From the NCBI GenBank assembly GCA_039794405.1, contig JBDIVL010000006.1, forward strand, positions 46,308-110,307: 64,000 nt of DNA. The letters run 5' to 3'. How positions within the stretch are numbered: the first letter of the stretch is position 1; every line of letters begins with the position of its first letter. Source of the stretch: JBDIVL01 sp039794405 (GTDB lineage: Bacteria; Planctomycetota; Brocadiia; Brocadiales; Brocadiaceae). The notes under the pieces are model-generated. The model searched no databases and was not told where the DNA came from. It saw only the letters and a program-made list of their open reading frames with translations. A program made the position numbers and the translations under genes. Shown here piece after piece: positions 29,756 to 38,606 of this stretch.

Positions 29756-29878
29756 CTGAGCAAAATTCCTTCGTGAAAGGGATTCTTAGAAAAAGTAGCA
29801 TTTGGGATTGCTTTCATTTTTTTCGTAGATAGGGGCATTATTGTATTTGGGCCTTTTACCATCCCTGGCTTGGTTAAA

Positions 29879-30742
29879 ATGAAAAGTACCGTCTCTATTG
29901 TTTATGATTTAGACATTTATAAGGCAATTCCGGCAGCACTCGATGACCTTGGCGATATTTCAGATCTGTTCCATCGAAAGCATGTTGCAATAAAACCTAA
30001 TGAGACATGGGCATCTCCTGATGACTTAACGCCATGTACTCAAGCGGATTCCGTGGAAGCGGTAATCAGATATGTCAAGCGTTATAATCCCAGGAGGATT
30101 ACTGTTACCGGCGGTGCTGGAGCCGAAGAGACTCATAACGTTTTTAAATACCTCGGTATAGACAAGGTGATTAAGAAGGAAGGTGTGGAATATTTTGATC
30201 ATAACAGGGGGCCCTTTCAAGTCGTTACGCTAAAGTATGGGCCACAGCGCGAGGTAATGATTAATCCTTATGTGCTTGAGTACGATACCCTTATTTCTCT
30301 TGCGCAGCTTAAAGTACATGGATCGGCGTCAGTTACCCTTACGATGAAAAATATTGCCATGTCCTATCCAGCCGCTGATTATTATGGTCATCCAAGAGAA
30401 AACTATGCCCACCCGCATAATTTTTTTAAAGACTTGCATGGTTTCATTGCTGGTATGTGTCAAGAATTCCCCATTAATTTAGGGATAATCGTAGGCCATC
30501 CAGCGATGATTCATAAAGGCCCGATCGGCGGTAAAACCTTTGAATCTGGCCTTGTTATAGCAGGGAAAGATTTTGTTGCTACAGATTACATTGGAGCAAG
30601 GATACTTGGGTTTGACGATGTACGCCATATTAACGAAGCCGAAAATCTCAATTTGGGAACGGCCTCTCTTGATAATATAGATGCTGTAGGTGTTCCGCTT
30701 GAAAAAGCTGTAAAAATATTCAAGGAGCGGTCCAGAACGTAG
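29879..30742 (+). CDS. DUF362 domain protein
   Basis: This protein of about 287 residues belongs to the DUF362 family. It starts with KSTVSIVYDLDIYKA and contains VAIKPNETWASP, ITVTGGAGAEETHNVFKYLG, KVHGSASVTLTMKNIAMS and GGKTFESGLVIAGKDFVATD, the family's usual landmarks. It has no ferredoxin-type cysteine cluster and no signal peptide, unlike the second DUF362 protein at 56127, which is Tat-targeted. Start 29879 is chosen over the in-frame TTG at 29870. The biochemical function of the family is unclear. Confidence 0.85.
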   Translation: MKSTVSIVYDLDIYKAIPAALDDLGDISDLFHRKHVAIKPNETWASPDDLTPCTQADSVEAVIRYVKRYNPRRITVTGGAGAEETHNVFKYLGIDKVIKKEGVEYFDHNRGPFQVVTLKYGPQREVMINPYVLEYDTLISLAQLKVHGSASVTLTMKNIAMSYPAADYYGHPRENYAHPHNFFKDLHGFIAGMCQEFPINLGIIVGHPAMIHKGPIGGKTFESGLVIAGKDFVATDYIGARILGFDDVRHINEAENLNLGTASLDNIDAVGVPLEKAVKIFKERSRT

Positions 30743-30814
30743 GATGGAATAGACAAAGGTGGGGACGCCTCATCGAAGTTTCTACAAGTTTATCCGTGTC
30801 TCAGGGTTGATTCA

Positions 30815-30840
30815 ATTAAGTTGCCGAAGGCCTCATTAAC
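30815..30840 (+). repeat. Right module of the modular repeat upstream of the SDR gene
   Basis: The sequence TTAAGTTGCCGAAGGCCTCA lies about 45 bp upstream of the SDR start. The same module precedes several other genes in the window. Confidence 0.5.
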
Positions 30841-30884
30841 AATTTTGTCTCGTATATATGCCACAAATAGGAGGGTTGTAAAGT

Positions 30885-31610
30885 ATGGAAAGATTAAAAG
30901 GAAAAGTGGCTCTGGTTACTGGTGGTGGACGTGGTCTGGGTGAGGCCATATGCAGGGTGCTTGGGGAGTCAGGTACTATTGTAATTCCGGCTGATATCAG
31001 AGAGGATCTTGCCGTGGGGGTATCTAAAGAATTGGAGAAGGCACATGTTGAATCAATGGCCCTGCAGCTTGATGTTGGTGATGAACAGCAAGCAGAAGAT
31101 GTTATACGTCAGGTAGTATCTAAGTACGGACGGCTTGATATCCTCATTAATAATGCAGGGATTGATGTGACATTATCTGTTGATGAGATGTCTGTCGCTG
31201 ACTGGGACAGTATTATCCGGGTAAACTTGCGAGGACCTTTCCTCATGTCGAAATACGTTCTTAACATAATGAAACAACAGGGAGGCGGGCATATCGTAAA
31301 TGTTGTGTCTACTGCAGCCAAAAGGGTCTGGGCAAATGCGTCTGCATATCATGCAAGTAAATGGGGACTCCTTGGCTTTAACCATGCGCTTCATGTGGAA
31401 GCCAGAAAGCAAAAAATCAAGGTGATAGCTGTAGTAAGCGGTGGTATGCGTACGCCGTTTTTGCTTGAAAGGTTTCCTGATATAGACCAGAAAACCCTCC
31501 AGGAGCCAAAAAATGTTGCGGAGATTGTTAAGTTTGTATTAACGCAGCCGGAAGAAACCGTTATACCGGAAGTGATGGTACTTCCTATGCGTGAGACATC
31601 CTGGCCGTAA
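30885..31610 (+). CDS. Short-chain dehydrogenase/reductase
   Basis: This 241-residue NAD(P)-dependent oxidoreductase has a classical SDR fold. It has the dinucleotide-binding TGGGRGLGEAICR, NNAGIDVT, and the catalytic Ser with Y-x-x-x-K in SAYHASKWGLLGF. Asp after the second strand (ADIRED) favours NAD(H). The start has GGAGG about 10 bp upstream. Its position between DUF362 and GmhB in a glycan region suggests modification of a sugar or lipid precursor, but the substrate is not readable. Confidence 0.92.
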   Translation: MERLKGKVALVTGGGRGLGEAICRVLGESGTIVIPADIREDLAVGVSKELEKAHVESMALQLDVGDEQQAEDVIRQVVSKYGRLDILINNAGIDVTLSVDEMSVADWDSIIRVNLRGPFLMSKYVLNIMKQQGGGHIVNVVSTAAKRVWANASAYHASKWGLLGFNHALHVEARKQKIKVIAVVSGGMRTPFLLERFPDIDQKTLQEPKNVAEIVKFVLTQPEETVIPEVMVLPMRETSWP

Positions 31611-31751
31611 TTGAGCAGAAAACATTTTTGTATGAGGTGTTTAAAAGTTGATACATTTTTTCTAAAGTGTTTACGTAACTTTTTCACCCTTAACAAATTT
31701 TCATTACTCTACTACTTCATCTTTATTACAGATACAATACATTACGAAATT

Positions 31752-32324
31752 ATGACAAAGGCTATTTTCCTGGATAAAGACGGTACAATTATGAAAGATG
31801 TTCCATATAATGTTAATCCAAGGAAAATGCAATTCATGCCGGGTGCTCAAGAAGGGCTACAGTTGTTTTATAACGCTGGATACAGGTTGATCATCATTAC
31901 TAATCAACCAGGTATAGGATATGGTTACTTTTCAGAACAGGATTTGCGTATTGCAGAAACTTATATCTACCAGAGCATGAATGAGTTTGGAGTGCTACTT
32001 GCAGGCTTTTATTACTGTCCACATAAGCCATACAGCATGCAGAGTCACGATACGATATGCGCCTGCAGGAAACCGAAACCAGGATTGATATTCCGGGCAG
32101 CCAGTGAGCACAATATAGACATTACCCGTTCCTGGTTTGTTGGCGATATTCTCAATGACGTTGAGGCAGGACGGAATGCGGGCTGCAAAACTGTTCTTAT
32201 CGATAATGGTAATGAGACAGAATGGATTCTTTCTCAGAACCGAATGCCACATTATAAAGCAAAAAATCTTTTAGAAGCTGCACTTATTATTACATCGGCT
32301 GATAAAAATTATGACAAGCTATAG
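31752..32324 (+). CDS. gmhB: D-glycero-D-manno-heptose 1,7-bisphosphate phosphatase (HAD-IIIA)
   Basis: This 190-residue phosphatase would remove the 7-phosphate during ADP-heptose synthesis. The HAD nucleophile motif is LDKDGTIMKD, followed by IITNQPGIGYG, the Zn-binding loop (YYCPHKPYS...CACRKPKPG) and WFVGDILNDVEAG. The ATG at 31752 is chosen because the motif begins immediately after it; the open frame runs back to 31611 through unlikely sequence. It overlaps the following GT9 gene by 14 bp, which links heptose supply and transfer. The family can also act on related sugars. Confidence 0.9.
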   Translation: MTKAIFLDKDGTIMKDVPYNVNPRKMQFMPGAQEGLQLFYNAGYRLIIITNQPGIGYGYFSEQDLRIAETYIYQSMNEFGVLLAGFYYCPHKPYSMQSHDTICACRKPKPGLIFRAASEHNIDITRSWFVGDILNDVEAGRNAGCKTVLIDNGNETEWILSQNRMPHYKAKNLLEAALIITSADKNYDKL

Positions 32325-33411
32325 CATGTGGGATGATGCTAAGAATATCCTTTGCGTAAGACTTGACAGTATCGGGGATGTCCTTATGACGACGCCTGCG
32401 ATTCGTGCGATTAAAGAATCATGCCCCGGACGCAGGATAACGCTCCTTACTTCTTCATCAGGTGCGAAGTTATCGGGGTTGATTCCGGAAGTCGACGACA
32501 TGATTGTTTACAATGCTCCATGGATGAAAGCTACAGCGCCGATACAGAGCAGTATATCAGAGTATGGTATGGCAGAATATTTAAGAAAAGGCAGGTATGA
32601 TGGTGCAGTTATATTTACTGTATATAGCCAAAATCCATTGCCCGCAGCCTTTCTGTGTTATTTGGCAGATATTCCACTGCGTCTCGCATATTGCCATGAG
32701 AATCCATATCAACTCCTTACCCATTGGGTATATGATCCTGAACCAGGACATATGATACGCCATGAAGTACAACGGCAGCTAGACCTGGTTGCATCGGTTG
32801 GATGTCATACAGAAAATGATCGGATTTCGCTTTGTGTTCAGCCTGAAGCAATGAAAAGGATTCAGGGCATTTTAAAAAATATTGGAATAAAGAGAGACTG
32901 TCCATGGATTATTGTCCACACGGGAGCAACTGCTCCTTCACGCAGATATCCGGCTGAGGGCTTTGCTGCTGCTGCCAGGTCCCTTGTAGAAGATATTGGT
33001 TGTCAGTTGATTTTAACGGGAACTGAGTCAGAACAGGGACTGGTCAGGAGTATTCAGGATATGATAGGTGTCAGTTCATACCTCGCTGGTAATCTTACTT
33101 TAAATGAGTTTGTAGCGCTTATATCCTCTGCACCCCTTTTGATTTCAAATAACACTGCCCCTGTACATATAGCATCTGCATTGGGTATACGTGTCGTTGT
33201 CCTGTATGCATTAACGAATCCCCAGCATACACCATGGAGGGTTCCCCATCGGGTATTGTTCCATGATGTGCCATGCAAGTACTGCTATAAAAGTATTTGT
33301 CCTGAGGGACATCATAACTGTCTCAGACTGGTTTCACCATATACTGTAGTAAATGCTGCCCGCGAATTGTTGAATGAAAGAATACATTATCATCAGGATG
33401 TACTGCTGTGA
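32311..33411 (+). CDS. Glycosyltransferase family 9 (heptosyltransferase-like), second copy
   Basis: This 366-residue GT9 enzyme starts inside the end of gmhB, with an alternative start at ATG 32326. It has the motif RLDSIGDVLMTTPAIRAIK, VHTGATAPSRRYP, SNNTAPVHIASALGIRVVV and a C-terminal Cys cluster (CKYCYKSICPEGHHNC) like that of the first GT9 at 26444. Coupling to GmhB supports a role in adding heptose to LPS core or another glycan. Which acceptor each of the two GT9 enzymes uses cannot be told. Confidence 0.92.
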   Translation: MTSYSMWDDAKNILCVRLDSIGDVLMTTPAIRAIKESCPGRRITLLTSSSGAKLSGLIPEVDDMIVYNAPWMKATAPIQSSISEYGMAEYLRKGRYDGAVIFTVYSQNPLPAAFLCYLADIPLRLAYCHENPYQLLTHWVYDPEPGHMIRHEVQRQLDLVASVGCHTENDRISLCVQPEAMKRIQGILKNIGIKRDCPWIIVHTGATAPSRRYPAEGFAAAARSLVEDIGCQLILTGTESEQGLVRSIQDMIGVSSYLAGNLTLNEFVALISSAPLLISNNTAPVHIASALGIRVVVLYALTNPQHTPWRVPHRVLFHDVPCKYCYKSICPEGHHNCLRLVSPYTVVNAARELLNERIHYHQDVLL

Positions 33412-33510
33412 TGAAAATCTTTTAGTATTCATTTATCCCTCTCTCACTGAGGGGATAAAGGGAAAGGCTTACTGAGGGTGAGGTAAGCAGCACGAAAAAT
33501 CACCAAAGAC

Positions 33511-33601
33511 CTAGTTTAATGCGTAAGAATTTCAAAACTACGTATGTAGTGGCAAGGTGCGCCTTGCCACTACACTATTAAAGCTGCCGAAGGCTTAATT
33601 T
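33511..33601 (+). repeat. Modular intergenic repeat with GTAGTGGCAAGG palindrome
   Basis: Left-module-like GCGTAAGAATTTCAAAA is followed by the palindrome at 33546-33573 (GTAGTGGCAAGG...CCTTGCCACTAC) and the right module AAGCTGCCGAAGGCTTAATT. The same palindrome sits in an inverted copy at 40873-40960. It lies about 50 bp upstream of the carbamoyltransferase start. Confidence 0.7.
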
Positions 33602-33652
33602 ATAATGAAGATATAAAATTTGATTCGGTACAATACAAAAAGAGACTCCATT

Positions 33653-35380
33653 ATGTATACACTTGGAATTAATGCTGCATATCATGATTCATCCGCTTGT
33701 CTCGTAAAGGACGGAGAGGTTGTGGCTGCCGCTGAAGAAGAACGTTTTACCGGGATAAAGCACGGGAAACGTCCGGTTCCATTTTCAACGTATGAACTAC
33801 CGTATCATGCGATCGATTATTGTTTAAAGGAAGCCGGGTTAACCCTTTCAGACGTAGATCACGTTGCCTATTCCTATAACCCGTTTTTACTGTTACAACA
33901 GAAGGGCAGAGATGCAGTAATTACTCTGCCTCTTGAACCAAGTCTCCATCCTGTACCAACATCATGGGAATCTGTATGGGATCCGCTTTTTTTGTCATCA
34001 ATTGTTAATGCACCGCGCCAAATTCATGATGGAGTGCCGTTTCATTTACAAGAGCGTTTTAAAAAAATACAGGATGAACGATCGTATCAGTGGCACTTTG
34101 TGGATCATCATATTGCACATGCTTCAAGTGCCTTCTTTGCCTCTCCTTTTCATAGTGCAGCGGTGCTAACACTGGATGGACGCGGGGAGAAAGTAACAAC
34201 AAGTTACAGTATTGGTGACGGCATCAAGCTTGAGCGTTTTGGAGAAGTAACAGTTCCTCATTCACTTGGTCTTTTTTATGAGCAGGTTACAACATACCTT
34301 GGTTTTCTTCACTCATCAGATGAATATAAGGTTATGGCACTTGCATCATTTGGCAAGCCAGTATATGTGAATGAATTTCGTAAAATTATTCTTGTCAAAG
34401 AGAATGGCCAGTATACGGTTCAAAAACTGCAACTTGAAAAACTCTTTGGACCTGCAAGGATACGGGGAGAACCATTTGAAATACGTCATTATGATATTGC
34501 CCGGTCTCTTCAAGTAGTTCTTGAGGAGACGGTATTGCATATCGCTCATTGGCTGCACAAGGTAACGGGTGAAGACAATTTGTGTATGGCCGGGGGCGTT
34601 GCACTTAATTGTGTAATGAATGCATGCCTGCGGAAAAGAGGGCCATTTAAAAATATATGGATTCAGCCGGCGGCTGGTGATGCCGGCACGGCCATGGGTG
34701 CGGCACTATGGGTTGATGCATGCGAAAGAAATGGCCCTCATGGTAAGAGGAACTATGTGATGGAGCATGCCTTTCTCGGCCCCCAATATAGTGATAATGA
34801 AATTGAAAAGTATCTATCATGGTCAAAACTTCCGTACCGCAAGCTGTCAAATGTGTCAGAGGAAGTAGCAGATATACTCGTTCAGAATAAGGTGATAGGC
34901 TGGTTTCAGGGAAGAATGGAATTTGGACCGAGGGCACTTGGTGCGCGCTCGATTATTGCATCACCGATCAGTAAATTGATGCAATCTCGGTTAAATGAAA
35001 TAAAAGATCGGGAAGATTTTAGACCCGTCGCACCAGTTGTACTAGAGGAAGAGGCTCCAGGGTGGTTTATAGACGGAGAAACGTCTCCCTTTATGCTTTT
35101 TGTATACCAGGTGCGGGCTGATAAGGCGGATCTTATACCTGCCGTGTATCACATTGACGGGACTGCACGTATCCAGACAATCAGGCAAGAGCATAATCCG
35201 GCGTATTATAATCTTATTCGTGCATTTCAGAAGCGTACAGGAGTACCTATTCTTGTTAACACATCGTTTAATACCCGTGGTAAACCGATCGTATGTACTC
35301 CACGTGATGCGTTGGAATGTTTTTGGACATCGCCAATAGATACGCTTGTTATGGGCTCATATATCTTAGAAAAACCGTAG
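33653..35380 (+). CDS. Carbamoyltransferase (NodU/CmcH/TobZ family)
   Basis: This 575-residue enzyme is predicted to transfer a carbamoyl group from carbamoyl phosphate via carbamoyl-AMP to a hydroxyl. It starts at MYTLGINAAYHDSSACL. The N-terminal Kae1-like part has HHIAHASSAFFASPF, LTLDGRGEK and CMAGGVALNCVMN. The C-terminal YrdC-like part has GRMEFGPRALGARSI and VNTSFNTRGKPIVCTP. The family decorates antibiotics, Nod factors and polysaccharide sugars. A GT2 follows, so a surface glycan or a secreted metabolite is the probable target. The frame opens further upstream, but the ATG at 33653 is the natural start. Confidence 0.94.
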   Translation: MYTLGINAAYHDSSACLVKDGEVVAAAEEERFTGIKHGKRPVPFSTYELPYHAIDYCLKEAGLTLSDVDHVAYSYNPFLLLQQKGRDAVITLPLEPSLHPVPTSWESVWDPLFLSSIVNAPRQIHDGVPFHLQERFKKIQDERSYQWHFVDHHIAHASSAFFASPFHSAAVLTLDGRGEKVTTSYSIGDGIKLERFGEVTVPHSLGLFYEQVTTYLGFLHSSDEYKVMALASFGKPVYVNEFRKIILVKENGQYTVQKLQLEKLFGPARIRGEPFEIRHYDIARSLQVVLEETVLHIAHWLHKVTGEDNLCMAGGVALNCVMNACLRKRGPFKNIWIQPAAGDAGTAMGAALWVDACERNGPHGKRNYVMEHAFLGPQYSDNEIEKYLSWSKLPYRKLSNVSEEVADILVQNKVIGWFQGRMEFGPRALGARSIIASPISKLMQSRLNEIKDREDFRPVAPVVLEEEAPGWFIDGETSPFMLFVYQVRADKADLIPAVYHIDGTARIQTIRQEHNPAYYNLIRAFQKRTGVPILVNTSFNTRGKPIVCTPRDALECFWTSPIDTLVMGSYILEKP

Positions 35381-35553
35381 TTACTCATAATTGTGTTGTG
35401 GAGTAATGAAAATTTGTCAAGAGCGAAACCGTTCTATCTACTGCCTGCTGCGTACTTTCTGCCCGAACGAGCATGCTCATGGTCAGGTTAGTTGGATAGC
35501 CGGTGGTTACATGTTAGCCATGAATCTATTGTTCCTGGCTATAAGGAGACGAT

Positions 35554-36525
35554 GTGGCTATTTCTGTTTCTGTTGTTATACCAACATATAAACGGGATGA
35601 ATTGCTTTACCGTTGTTTAAAAAGTCTTTTTGCACAAGAATTTAATCCTTTAGCATATGAGATTATTGTCGTGGATGACGCACAGAGCCAGAGGACCAGA
35701 CAACTTGTTGAGATGGAAAGTACAAAGAGATGTTTTCCTATTTTGCGTTACATTCCTGTTACAAGGTTGCATGGTCCGGCAGCGGCACGGAATCGTGGCT
35801 GGAGGGCTGCTTTAGGCAATATTATTGCATTTACAGATGATGACTGTATTCCTACTCCCACCTGGCTTCAGGCAGGATTGGCTGCTTTTACCGATGGTGT
35901 AGCCGGGGTATCGGGAAAAATCATTGTTCCAATCCCACCTGTTCCCACAGATTATCAGTATAATACATCGAGGCTTAGGGATTGTGAATTTGTTACGGCT
36001 AATTGCTTTTACCTTCGTGATTCACTCTATGCTGTTGGTGGTTTTGATGAGAGGTTTACTACCGCCTGGAGAGAGGATGCTGATTTGTTTTTTACTATGA
36101 TAAAAAAAAATAAAAAAATGGTATGTACACCAGAAGCGATAGTAATCCATCCCGTAAGACAGGTACCATGGGGAGTTGGTTTGAGGGAACACAAAAAGAT
36201 TATGTTCAATGCCCTGCTGTACAAGAAACATCCTCTCTTGTATCGGAAGATTGTACAGCGGTGGCCACCGTGGAACTATTATTGTATTGTTTGTGCCTCA
36301 ATTCTTCTTCCTCCCAGTGTCTTCTACGGCTCATGGTATTCTACTGTAAGCTTGATTTCTTTTTGGGTATTTTTGACAGGGAGATTTTTTCTAAAACGGA
36401 TAAAAAGGACATCCCATTCTTTATCGCACATTACCGAAATGGCAACTACATCCATTGCGATACCTTTTGTTGCTGTATTCTGGCGTATTTACGGAGCAAT
36501 AAAATTTCGTGTATTTTTCTTGTAG
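35554..36525 (+). CDS. Glycosyltransferase family 2 with C-terminal membrane segments
   Basis: This 323-residue protein starts at a GTG with AAGGAG 7 bp upstream. The GT-A fold has VVIPTYKRDELLYRCLKSL, GPAAARNRGW, the metal-binding DXD-type FTDDDC and a catalytic-region WREDADLFF. C-terminal hydrophobic stretches (YYCIVCASILLPPSVF and IAIPFVAVFWRIYGA) suggest membrane attachment. The donor sugar is unknown. The gene follows the carbamoyltransferase in the envelope-glycan region. Confidence 0.9.
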   Translation: MAISVSVVIPTYKRDELLYRCLKSLFAQEFNPLAYEIIVVDDAQSQRTRQLVEMESTKRCFPILRYIPVTRLHGPAAARNRGWRAALGNIIAFTDDDCIPTPTWLQAGLAAFTDGVAGVSGKIIVPIPPVPTDYQYNTSRLRDCEFVTANCFYLRDSLYAVGGFDERFTTAWREDADLFFTMIKKNKKMVCTPEAIVIHPVRQVPWGVGLREHKKIMFNALLYKKHPLLYRKIVQRWPPWNYYCIVCASILLPPSVFYGSWYSTVSLISFWVFLTGRFFLKRIKRTSHSLSHITEMATTSIAIPFVAVFWRIYGAIKFRVFFL

Positions 36526-36670
36526 GTTGGATGAAACAAAGTAAACACCTAATCAGTTTATTGTGTCTTATGGGCGAACTTAATATACCGGATAAACGCA
36601 GAATACTCTATTGATATGTTTCGTTTCATCCAACAGCATGTAATGAAGAGTATCTTTATTGGAGAATAGA

Positions 36671-37108
36671 ATGACTAACATATTTTCAATTCCAGATTGG
36701 AGTGAAATATTTATTCCAGCAAAGCCCATTCTTGAGATCTTTATAAGGGGATCAATAATCTATATTGGTCTTTTTACACTCCTCCGTTTGATATTGAAAA
36801 GACAAGTATCAAGCATCTCAATTTCAGATATCCTCTTGTTAGTTTTAATTGCAGATGCGGCTCAGAATGCAATGGCTGATCAATATGATTCCGTTACCGA
36901 TGGTATCTTTCTTGTGACTACAATTATTTTTTGGAATTTTATGTTTGATTGGTTAAGTTATAGGTTTCCCAGAATACTGCAATTTATACATCCACCTCCA
37001 TTACCACTCGTAAAAAACGGTAAGATAATCCTTCAAAACATGCGACGTGAATTTATTACGAAAGAAGAACTCATGAGTAAACTTCGTGAGCAGGGAGTCG
37101 ATCAATGA
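36671..37108 (+). CDS. DUF421 (YetF-type) membrane protein
   Basis: This 145-residue protein has three predicted N-terminal membrane segments (IFIRGSIIYIGLFTLLRLIL, SDILLLVLIADAAQNAM, GIFLVTTIIFWNFMFDWLSY), then a short cytoplasmic part with PPLPLVKNGKIILQNMRREFITKEELMSKLREQG. That is the DUF421/YetF pattern, at the short end of the family. GGAG lies 6 bp before the chosen ATG. Function is unknown; B. subtilis relatives have been linked to spore or envelope traits. Confidence 0.87.
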   Translation: MTNIFSIPDWSEIFIPAKPILEIFIRGSIIYIGLFTLLRLILKRQVSSISISDILLLVLIADAAQNAMADQYDSVTDGIFLVTTIIFWNFMFDWLSYRFPRILQFIHPPPLPLVKNGKIILQNMRREFITKEELMSKLREQGVDQ

Positions 37109-37256
37109 GAAAAGGTGAAAATAGCTTATATGGAGGGTGATGGTCATATAAGTGCTATAACAAAATGAAGACATGATATTTGTAAATAAAATTTTATCAT
37201 GTGATATAGTACAGAATGTGCAGTACCCTTTTATACCTATTTAAAAAAGTTTCATA

Positions 37257-37545
37257 ACTTGATTGTACAGGAATTTGCATTTTTCTGTATGCGGCTTTCA
37301 TGGTGGCATGAACAAACTTTGTTTGTTCGTGTCCCCAGAGTTGGTCAAACGTCTACGATTGAACTGAAACGTTTTGGCATGTTTTCCCATGCCTGGTACC
37401 AATCAAAAGCCGTATATCAACTTCAAACGTCTGGTTCATTTACAAGATTGAACCGACCCTGAGTAATTTCTATATTTTTTTGTAGGGGCAGGTTTTAAAC
37501 CTGCCCCTACTGTGGTCACAAACAAAGTAGCCGCAGGCATAATTT
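37257..37545 (+). repeat. Composite repeat region: left module, AACGTTTTGG repeat, GGGGCAGG palindrome, right module
   Basis: The order is: left module TTGATTGTACAGGAATTT at 37260; a GAACAAACTTTGTTTGTTC hairpin; a full copy of the roughly 120-bp repeat at 37341-37457; the palindrome GTAGGGGCAGG...CCTGCCCCTAC at 37482-37510; and the right module GTAGCCGCAGGCATAATTT. Together they fill the gap before the ferritin-like genes and look like nested insertions. Confidence 0.7.
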
Positions 37546-37563
37546 GATGGAATGGAGGTTTTT

Positions 37564-38007
37564 ATGAAGGAAATAGCAAAAAAACTTAGTTTATTGGTGC
37601 AACTTGATAATGATGCAGTTTATAGTTATGACCAGGTGATAAAGGAAGTAAGTGATCCTATGGTTCGTGATCAACTGAATATATTCCGTAGCGATCATAT
37701 ACGACACATAAACGAACTTTCTCGCATAATGGAGTCTCTTGGGGAGGTACCAATTAAACGCTTACCAGATTTTAAAGGATTTTTAACTCCGGGTTTTATG
37801 ACTCTTCTCAATCTTACCGGGACAGAAGGTGCGTTGAGGGGTTTAGAGACCAATGAAAAAGTAGCTAACGATATCTATAGTGATGCATGCTCTTGGTATG
37901 TGCCGCCAGATATAAAGAAAGTAATAGAAATAAATGCTCGTGATGAACACATACATGTAAGATATATACAGGAAAGGCTCGGAGTTATTGCTACACCGAT
38001 AAAATAA
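37564..38007 (+). CDS. Ferritin-like four-helix protein 1 (DUF2383-like)
   Basis: This 147-residue helical protein has spaced acidic/His residues typical of ferritin-like folds: LVQLDNDAVYSYDQVIKEV, FRSDHIRHINEL, ETNEKVANDIYSDA and ARDEHIHVRYIQERL. ATG 37564 is chosen because GGAGG lies 5 bp before it. It is exactly as long as, and clearly homologous to, the next gene, so the pair is a tandem duplication. Possible roles are metal or stress handling. A direct link to the following ebo cluster is not demonstrable. Confidence 0.8.
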   Translation: MKEIAKKLSLLVQLDNDAVYSYDQVIKEVSDPMVRDQLNIFRSDHIRHINELSRIMESLGEVPIKRLPDFKGFLTPGFMTLLNLTGTEGALRGLETNEKVANDIYSDACSWYVPPDIKKVIEINARDEHIHVRYIQERLGVIATPIK

Positions 38008-38087
38008 ATCTCTTTTCTTATTTCTATGTCCTTTGTGCTATTAGTAGCTAGATTAATTACATAAAAAAATAATGAAGGAGGTTCGAC

Positions 38088-38531
38088 ATGGATGAAAAGG
38101 TGAAAAAACTTATTTCGTTGACTCAGCTCGATATTGATGCGGTCTACGGCTACGTCCAAGCGTTAAAAGAAGTAGACGATCAGGCAATCCGTTCTCAACT
38201 TACTGCATTCCGTGATGATCATAAACGGCATGCAGATGAGCTGTCTCATGCAATTGTATCTTTTGGAGAAAACCCACCGGAGTTTTCTCCGGATTTTAAA
38301 GGCTACATAACTGCCGGTTTTACAGCCGTTCGCAGCTTATCAGGAACAATAGGTGCACTAAAAGCACTAGAATCAAACGAAAAGTTGTCAAATAGAGCGT
38401 ATAGTGAAGCTCTATCATGGGATATGCCAGTAAATGTAAAGGGTCTTATAGAGAAGAACTACGCCGATGAGCGGAGACATTTAAAATATATACAAGATAG
38501 AATAGAAGCTGTTGTTGCAGCTAGGTGGTAG
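38088..38531 (+). CDS. Ferritin-like four-helix protein 2 (DUF2383-like)
   Basis: This 147-residue paralogue of the preceding gene has a strong ribosome site (AAGGAGG) 6 bp before the ATG. It contains LTQLDIDAVYGYVQALKEV, FRDDHKRHADELSHAI, ESNEKLSNRAYSEAL and YADERRHLKYIQDRIE. The D/E-x-x-H pairs could bind a di-metal centre. It ends 75 bp before eboB, so cotranscription with the ebo genes is possible. Confidence 0.8.
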   Translation: MDEKVKKLISLTQLDIDAVYGYVQALKEVDDQAIRSQLTAFRDDHKRHADELSHAIVSFGENPPEFSPDFKGYITAGFTAVRSLSGTIGALKALESNEKLSNRAYSEALSWDMPVNVKGLIEKNYADERRHLKYIQDRIEAVVAARW

Positions 38532-38606
38532 ACAGGTGGTATAACAGAGCCAATTTTTTTATAGAACCCTTGATAACGGTGGCATGTTGTTTTTGAATCT
38601 TATTAT

